Shown in pieces: positions 59,725 to 64,000 of a DNA stretch of 64,000 nucleotides. Each line of letters opens with the position of its first letter. Within the stretch, counting starts at the first letter, position 1. Both the position numbers and the translations under genes were made by a program. The notes under the pieces were generated by a model. The model saw only the letters and a list, made by a program, of their open reading frames with translations, ran no database searches and had not been told where the DNA came from. Source of the stretch: an uncultured Candidatus Melainabacteria bacterium (lineage in GTDB: Bacteria > Cyanobacteriota > Vampirovibrionia > Gastranaerophilales > Gastranaerophilaceae); NCBI GenBank assembly GCA_947090755.1, contig CAMUPF010000001.1, positions 1 through 64,000 on the forward strand. The letters run 5' to 3'.

Positions 59725-60644
59725 AGAAAATATTTTTGTTAGTTGCAATAATTTTATCATCATGCCCTTTGTTGGCGGCTGACTTAAACGGGTTAATCTC
59801 CCCTAAACCGTTATTATACCGTATGGGGTTGACCGATGATCCTGAGGTTAAATATTCTTCGCAGGATAAAAAAATACAGGCGGCTGTTTCAGTTACCGAA
59901 AAGAAAATTGATTATTCGCCGGACAGAATTTCGGTCGATAGCTCTGAAACCTGTGATTTGAGTAAAATCACTTATGCGGATTTAAGTATAAAAAGACTTT
60001 CTAAGGAACTTGAAAAAGAGCTTGCGGCTGATGAGCGTGAAATGATGGCGGATTTGTCATTGTTGTGGCACGGTGCAGCGACTCAAAGTGACACTATAAA
60101 CTTCGCACTTTATAAACTTTCTAACCCTGAAGAGGACAAACCTGATAGTAAATCATTAAAAGGTGTTCTGGGTAATATCGCCAGCATGTCTACCCTTGCG
60201 GGTGCAACAATGGGCAGCCCTATGCTTGCGGCCGGTTCGCTTCTTGGGGGAAACCTGTTGAGTATTTTTTCGCAGGATACAAAAGCTTTAAATTATAAAT
60301 ATACAAAAGTAAACGATGCAGATATGATTATTCTTGTCCGCAAGGTTGAAGAATTGCAGCAAAAGACAGTTGATTTGTATTATGATTATATGATTGCACG
60401 CAAAAAAATGAATATGCTTCAACGAATAGCGGCTGACCGTAAGAAGAATTATGATTTGTCACAGAATGCTTCACGGGAAATTTTATTGATTTCTGACGCT
60501 TATTATCGTAATGCCGTAGATTCACTGGCAAAAGCAACCTCTGAATTTTATACTGTCCGTGCGACATTAGAGCAATTTGTAGGACACGATATTTTTGTTC
60601 AGTTTGAAGATGAAGTTAATGGCAGGGTGGAAAATAATCATTAA
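59721..60644 (+). CDS. Secreted or lipoprotein helical protein, second of the pair
   Basis: N-terminus MKKIFLLVAIILSSCPLLAAD contains a possible lipobox LSSC (Cys15) or a signal peptidase I site after LLAA. It aligns by layout with the preceding gene: ELAADEREMMADLSLLWHGAATQSDTINFALYKLSNP matches its middle motif, then a Gly/Ala patch and a helical C-terminal half (IILVRKVEELQQKTVDLYYDYMIARKKMNML). 307 aa. Probably arose by tandem duplication; the two products may form one envelope complex. Confidence 0.75.
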   Translation: MKKIFLLVAIILSSCPLLAADLNGLISPKPLLYRMGLTDDPEVKYSSQDKKIQAAVSVTEKKIDYSPDRISVDSSETCDLSKITYADLSIKRLSKELEKELAADEREMMADLSLLWHGAATQSDTINFALYKLSNPEEDKPDSKSLKGVLGNIASMSTLAGATMGSPMLAAGSLLGGNLLSIFSQDTKALNYKYTKVNDADMIILVRKVEELQQKTVDLYYDYMIARKKMNMLQRIAADRKKNYDLSQNASREILLISDAYYRNAVDSLAKATSEFYTVRATLEQFVGHDIFVQFEDEVNGRVENNH

Positions 60645-60651
60645 TTGTCAC

Positions 60652-61383
60652 TTATATGTGACGTTTTGTTGTGTCAAAAAGCATGCCGGCCAACGCTTCA
60701 CAGCCTTCAAAACCGTGTGACTTAATGATTTCAGCCGCAATCTGCCGCTCATAGTCTACAAAATGATGTTCAATGGTATATTGTCCGTTTTCAATCTCTA
60801 TCGTTGCATAACATGGCATAGCGTCAGGTGTCATAGAGCGGCCTACACTACCGACATTTACCACTGTTTTCCTGTTGTTTAACTGATATCCGCATGGAAT
60901 ATGTGTGTGACCGCAGAGTATTAAATCAGCGTCACTATTAAGTGTCATTTCTTCTACTGTTTCCGGTCTTAAATCTGGATAAATGTTTTCATTATTGCGT
61001 CGCGGAGAACCGTGGACAAGATGAATTTTAATCCCGTCGATTTCAATGATTTTTTCGGCCGGCAGAGAGGCAAGAAAGTCTACATATTTTTTAGGAAGAA
61101 CGCTCATGTCGTATTTTAATGCTTCAGCCATGACCGGAAATGCTGCTTTTGCGTCCTGATAAGTTTTTTCGCTGTATGTTGCTATCATTTTGTCGGTATT
61201 TCCCTGAATCATTTCCCAGGGTTGAGTCAAAATAAACTGAATGGTTTCAACAGGCTGCGGGCCCGCCATTGCATAATCGCCAAGTGCGAAAACCTTTTGT
61301 ACCCCGCGTTTTTCAAAGTCGTTAATAACGGCGGTTAATGCGTGCAGATTGGCATGAATATCAGATATAACAGCAATTTTCAT
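60652..61383 (-). CDS. Calcineurin-like metallophosphoesterase
   Basis: Metal-binding motifs are complete: ISDIHANLHAL, ALGDYAMAGP, GNTD, HGSPRR and CGHTHIPCG. 243 aa, similar to YfcE/diadenosine-tetraphosphatase-like phosphodiesterases. Substrate not determined. AGGAG site before the ATG. Convergent with the paralogous pair; a GTCACTTATATGTGAC palindrome (60647-60662) spans its stop codon. Confidence 0.92.
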   Translation of the reverse strand: MKIAVISDIHANLHALTAVINDFEKRGVQKVFALGDYAMAGPQPVETIQFILTQPWEMIQGNTDKMIATYSEKTYQDAKAAFPVMAEALKYDMSVLPKKYVDFLASLPAEKIIEIDGIKIHLVHGSPRRNNENIYPDLRPETVEEMTLNSDADLILCGHTHIPCGYQLNNRKTVVNVGSVGRSMTPDAMPCYATIEIENGQYTIEHHFVDYERQIAAEIIKSHGFEGCEALAGMLFDTTKRHI

Positions 61384-61410
61384 ATTTCTTGTCTTTCTCC
61401 TTTTATATGA

Positions 61411-61422
61411 TACGATATTATT
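61411..61422 (+). promoter_or_regulatory. TACGAT 6 nt before ispG ATG (leaderless-type)
   Basis: TTGTCT (61389-61394), 16-nt spacer, TACGAT (61411-61416), ATTATT, ATG. Confidence 0.5.
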
Positions 61423-62481
61423 ATGATTACAAGAAGAAAGTCAATAGGAATCCAAATAGGAAATATTTCAATCGGTGCAGGCGCGCCGGTTTCGGTTCAA
61501 TCAATGTGTAACACCGATACACGTGATGTTAAAGCAACTCTAAGACAGATTAATGAACTGTCAGAAGCCGGCTGTGAGATTATACGTCTTGCGGTGCTGG
61601 ATATGGAGGCCGCTGAAGCACTGAAATCTATTGTTCAAGGTTCACCTATCCCTGTAATTGCGGATATCCATTTTGATTATAAACTTGCCATTCAGGCAAT
61701 AAATTCGGGAGTTAGTGCTCTGCGTTTGAACCCCGGAAATATCGGCAAGCGTGAAAATGTTGAGAAAGTTGTGCATCTTGCCAAGCAGCAAAAGGTTCCT
61801 ATTAGAATAGGTGTGAATGCCGGTTCACTTGAACGCAACCTGATTGAAAACAAGGAAATGACTCTGGCTCAAAAACTTGTTGAGAGCGCAATGGGGCATA
61901 TAAAAATTCTTGAGGATTTGGATTTCGGACTTATAAAAGTTTCTCTAAAATCTTCTGATGTTTTGACAACAATTGATGCATACAGACTTATTGCAGAAAA
62001 AGTATCCTATCCGCTTCACTTAGGAGTGACGGAGGCCGGAACATTAAAAGCCGGCCTTGTTAAGTCTTCTGTTGGAATCGGAACGCTTCTGGCGGAAGGA
62101 ATCGGCGATACAATCAGGGTTTCGCTTACGGAAAAGCCGGTAGAAGAAGTCTATGCAGGTTTTGAAATCCTTAAATCGTTAGGCCTAAGGCAAAAAGGCG
62201 TTAATTTTGTATCCTGTCCGACCTGCGGCAGAACGCAAATTGATTTGATTTCACTGGCTAAAAAGGTTGAAGAACGTTTTAAAAATCTTGATAAACCGTT
62301 AACAATAGCGGTAATGGGCTGCGCTGTTAACGGCCCCGGAGAAGCCCGCGGCGCTGATTTCGGAATCGCCGGCGGTGTCGGTGAGGGATTGGTTTTCCGT
62401 AAAGGCGAAATTATTGCGAAGGTGCCCGAAGACCAATTGCTTGATAAATTAGAAGAGATTATAAAAATCTCATCTGTTTAG
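61423..62481 (+). CDS. ispG: 4-hydroxy-3-methylbut-2-enyl diphosphate synthase
   Basis: [4Fe-4S] enzyme of the MEP isoprenoid pathway. RRKSIGIQIGNISIGAGAPVSVQSMCNTDTRD is the family N-terminus; cluster cysteines lie in FVSCPTCGRTQIDL and MGCAVNGPGEA. 352 aa, the short two-domain bacterial form. Apparently monocistronic. Confidence 0.97.
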   Translation: MITRRKSIGIQIGNISIGAGAPVSVQSMCNTDTRDVKATLRQINELSEAGCEIIRLAVLDMEAAEALKSIVQGSPIPVIADIHFDYKLAIQAINSGVSALRLNPGNIGKRENVEKVVHLAKQQKVPIRIGVNAGSLERNLIENKEMTLAQKLVESAMGHIKILEDLDFGLIKVSLKSSDVLTTIDAYRLIAEKVSYPLHLGVTEAGTLKAGLVKSSVGIGTLLAEGIGDTIRVSLTEKPVEEVYAGFEILKSLGLRQKGVNFVSCPTCGRTQIDLISLAKKVEERFKNLDKPLTIAVMGCAVNGPGEARGADFGIAGGVGEGLVFRKGEIIAKVPEDQLLDKLEEIIKISSV

Positions 62482-62575
62482 TTCATGACAGTTTTATATT
62501 AAGTTTTTATAATAAACTTGTACTATCAAAGGTTTATAAATATAATTTTAAAATAAGTTGTAGGAGCATTAAAAA

Positions 62576-62887
62576 ATGAAGAACAGAATTTTATTTACGA
62601 TGTTGGCGTTATCAGTGGCAATTCCGTCATATGCATATATTTCCGGCAGTGATACTTACTCCAGTGATTTCCTGAAGATGAACGGATATTCTGAAACTAC
62701 AATAAAAATGGTTAGACATGAACGAAATAAAGCCGCAGGTATACCTAACGAAACGTCAAGAAAAGTTATTAAAAATAAATTTTTAAGAGTCCTGTATAAT
62801 GCCTACTCTTACACTGATCCGGCGTGTGAAGGCAATACGTTCCTTAACCACGATATCAATATTGAACCTAGTGTTAACGACCTGTAA
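62576..62887 (+). CDS. Small secreted protein of unknown function
   Basis: 103 aa with a signal peptide (MKNRILFTMLALSVAIPSYAYIS). The mature part is polar with DFLKMNGYSETTIKMVRHERNKAAG. Strong TAGGAG site. It is followed 1 nt later by the TPR gene, so they are coupled. No family recognised. Confidence 0.7.
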   Translation: MKNRILFTMLALSVAIPSYAYISGSDTYSSDFLKMNGYSETTIKMVRHERNKAAGIPNETSRKVIKNKFLRVLYNAYSYTDPACEGNTFLNHDINIEPSVNDL

Positions 62888-62888
62888 T

Positions 62889-63521
62889 ATGTATTTTCGA
62901 AAAATATTATTATTAATCATATTTTTATTAACTGCATCACCGGCTTTCTGTGCGAAGGCCGGTGGTGTTGAGTATCATGATTATTTATTTGATTACTCTA
63001 ATTTAGATGCAGGGCCGATTGCCGCAGAGGCAGAATCCTTGCTGGAACAGGCTCTTGTTGAAACTGATAAAAATGTTAAAAATGATTTACTCCATCGGGC
63101 AATGAAAAATTACTATATTCTGTTGAAAATTACTCCCGATGATGTTAATGTTCTGAATAAACGCGCTTTGATTTATGATTTACAGGATAAAAATTTACTT
63201 GCAAGATCATATTTTTCACGCTCGTTAAATATAGCGAAGGATAATCCCGAAACAAATTTTCTTGTAGGTGATTATTTTTATAAAAGGCGCGATTTTAAAA
63301 GGGCCTTGAAATATTATTCCGCCGCATATCAAAATGGTTATAACAACTATGATATAAACTTTAAACTTGCAGTGGTATATGAAAAACTGGGCGATTTGTG
63401 TAATGCAAAACGGTTTTATCAGGAGGCTTATTCATTAGACGGAACACAAAATTTTCTTATTGAAAAAATAGAAAATATTCCGGAGGAAAACGAGGAGTAT
63501 CACGGTACGATTAGGAGTTAG
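62889..63521 (+). CDS. Secreted TPR protein
   Basis: ATG 62889 gives a signal peptide (MYFRKILLLIIFLLTASPAFCAKAGG), making it preferable to the longer frame from 62799. Three TPR units follow (~80-190: NVLNKRALIYDLQDKNLLARSYFSRSL, NFLVGDYFYKRRDFKRALKYYSAAY, INFKLAVVYEKLGDLCNAKRFYQEAY). 210 aa. Middle gene of a three-gene secreted-protein cluster. Confidence 0.82.
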   Translation: MYFRKILLLIIFLLTASPAFCAKAGGVEYHDYLFDYSNLDAGPIAAEAESLLEQALVETDKNVKNDLLHRAMKNYYILLKITPDDVNVLNKRALIYDLQDKNLLARSYFSRSLNIAKDNPETNFLVGDYFYKRRDFKRALKYYSAAYQNGYNNYDINFKLAVVYEKLGDLCNAKRFYQEAYSLDGTQNFLIEKIENIPEENEEYHGTIRS

Positions 63522-63522
63522 G

Positions 63523-64000
63523 ATGAAACGAATTTTATTGTTTTTTATCTGTTTAATAATAGGGATAGGTGCTTTTGCCGAAGATATAATTCAGGATGTG
63601 GCTTCGGGCGGTAAGGTTCCTGACGGTTATCTGCCTTATGTCGCGAAGAAAGATGAGGTAATCTATTCAAGTTCTCACTATAAAATCAACAAGTTTGACC
63701 CTACGGTTAAAACTAATATTGAAGGTGTTAACATGCCGGGTGCACGCGGTGCCAATCAACTCGTTATTTATACTCCGAATTGCGGGGAAACAACCGGTAC
63801 CAATGAATACGGGTATGAGGCCATTGTTGTGGGAAATACCGTTGTTGATTTGTCCGGTGCAAATTCCCCGATACCGCCGGAGGGTTTTGTCATAAGCGGG
63901 CACGGTAAGGCTAAAACATGGATTAATAACGCCGTAAAAATAGGAACAAAGGTATATGTGGATTTGGAAAATATGACTATCTATACCTATGTAACTAGCG
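63523..64000 (+). CDS. Secreted protein, N-terminal part only (runs off the window)
   Basis: Starts 1 nt after the TPR gene, with TTAGGAG. Signal peptide MKRILLFFICLIIGIGAFAED. The stretch NQLVIYTPNCGETTGTNEYGYEAIVVGNTVV, then PIPPEGFVISGHGKAKTWI and VKIGTKVYVDLEN, resembles the N-terminal beta domain seen before glycosidase-type domains (GHL10 or phosphodiester glycosidase) in bacterial envelope proteins. At least 159 aa, no stop before the window end, so the catalytic part, if any, is not visible. Confidence 0.75.
   Translation, partial: MKRILLFFICLIIGIGAFAEDIIQDVASGGKVPDGYLPYVAKKDEVIYSSSHYKINKFDPTVKTNIEGVNMPGARGANQLVIYTPNCGETTGTNEYGYEAIVVGNTVVDLSGANSPIPPEGFVISGHGKAKTWINNAVKIGTKVYVDLENMTIYTYVTS

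Overview
The window looks like chromosomal DNA from an anaerobic, gut-type bacterium of the non-photosynthetic sister lineage of Cyanobacteria (Vampirovibrionia/Melainabacteria, probably Gastranaerophilales). This is inferred from the moderate-to-low GC, many prepilins with an AE-I-L-L-type signature after the cleavage site, a membrane pyrophosphatase, rubrerythrin, and many lineage-type small proteins of unknown function. No 16S rRNA or other decisive marker is present, so the assignment is tentative. Most of the sequence is ordinary housekeeping DNA. I see no prophage, transposase, CRISPR array or reverse transcriptase.

The outstanding feature is a dispersed family of four large type IV prepilin-like genes (44-964, 33104-34106, 36142-37240, 54727-55881), all on the + strand. 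Their N-terminal ~60 residues are nearly identical. Their C-terminal halves diverge and end in a module that looks like the DUF1566/Lcl_C lectin-type fold. The usual annotated start (the M of MAEIL) is only residue +3 of the mature pilin. The real signal peptide starts upstream, and a run of 12-13 G separates that start codon from the G|FTMAE cleavage site. With 12 G (54757-54768) leader and pilin are in one frame, so this copy is ON. With 13 G (33131-33143 and 36172-36184) they are out of frame, so these copies are OFF. The 44-964 copy follows a poly-C run and has stops in all three frames between that run and the pilin, so it seems locked off. Three copies share a TTGACA-N17-CATAAT promoter, and two share a 5'UTR with a covarying hairpin. 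This is a candidate phase-variable surface-fibre system.

Layout. 1-10 kb: pilin copy 1, lytic transglycosylase, hisS, CinA-type amidohydrolase, small unknown proteins, membrane pyrophosphatase, tRNA-Lys. 10-25 kb: queF, L,D-transpeptidase, sdaAA/sdaAB, rnpA-rpmH, proC, gshB, ribD, a folate cluster (AMMECR1/MEMO-like protein, PabB-PabC fusion, PabA), nagZ, thrS. 25-37 kb: a His-rich micropeptide, two large lineage-type proteins, ileS, a dicarboxylate symporter, pilin copies 2 and 3 around proS. 37-50 kb: a kinase/response-regulator pair, SDR, rubrerythrin, uvrB, then a long minus-strand operon (ClpX-type zinc finger, 530-aa unknown, ruvX, DUF1292, triple Clp-N protein, tilS, hpt, histidine kinase). 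50-64 kb: TPR lipoprotein, lgt, amino-acid-binding lipoprotein, 5'-nucleotidase-like protein, pilin copy 4, response regulator plus degenerate PilB-like ATPase, paired secreted paralogues, metallophosphoesterase, ispG, secreted TPR proteins.

Other signals: a palindrome TCAC-N6-GTGA that is over-represented and almost always in one codon phase; several genes whose -10 box sits exactly 6 nt before the ATG, suggesting leaderless mRNAs; two GC-rich dispersed repeat families, one abutting a duplicated tRNA 3' end; and a recurrent TTGTAACAAA-type upstream motif.
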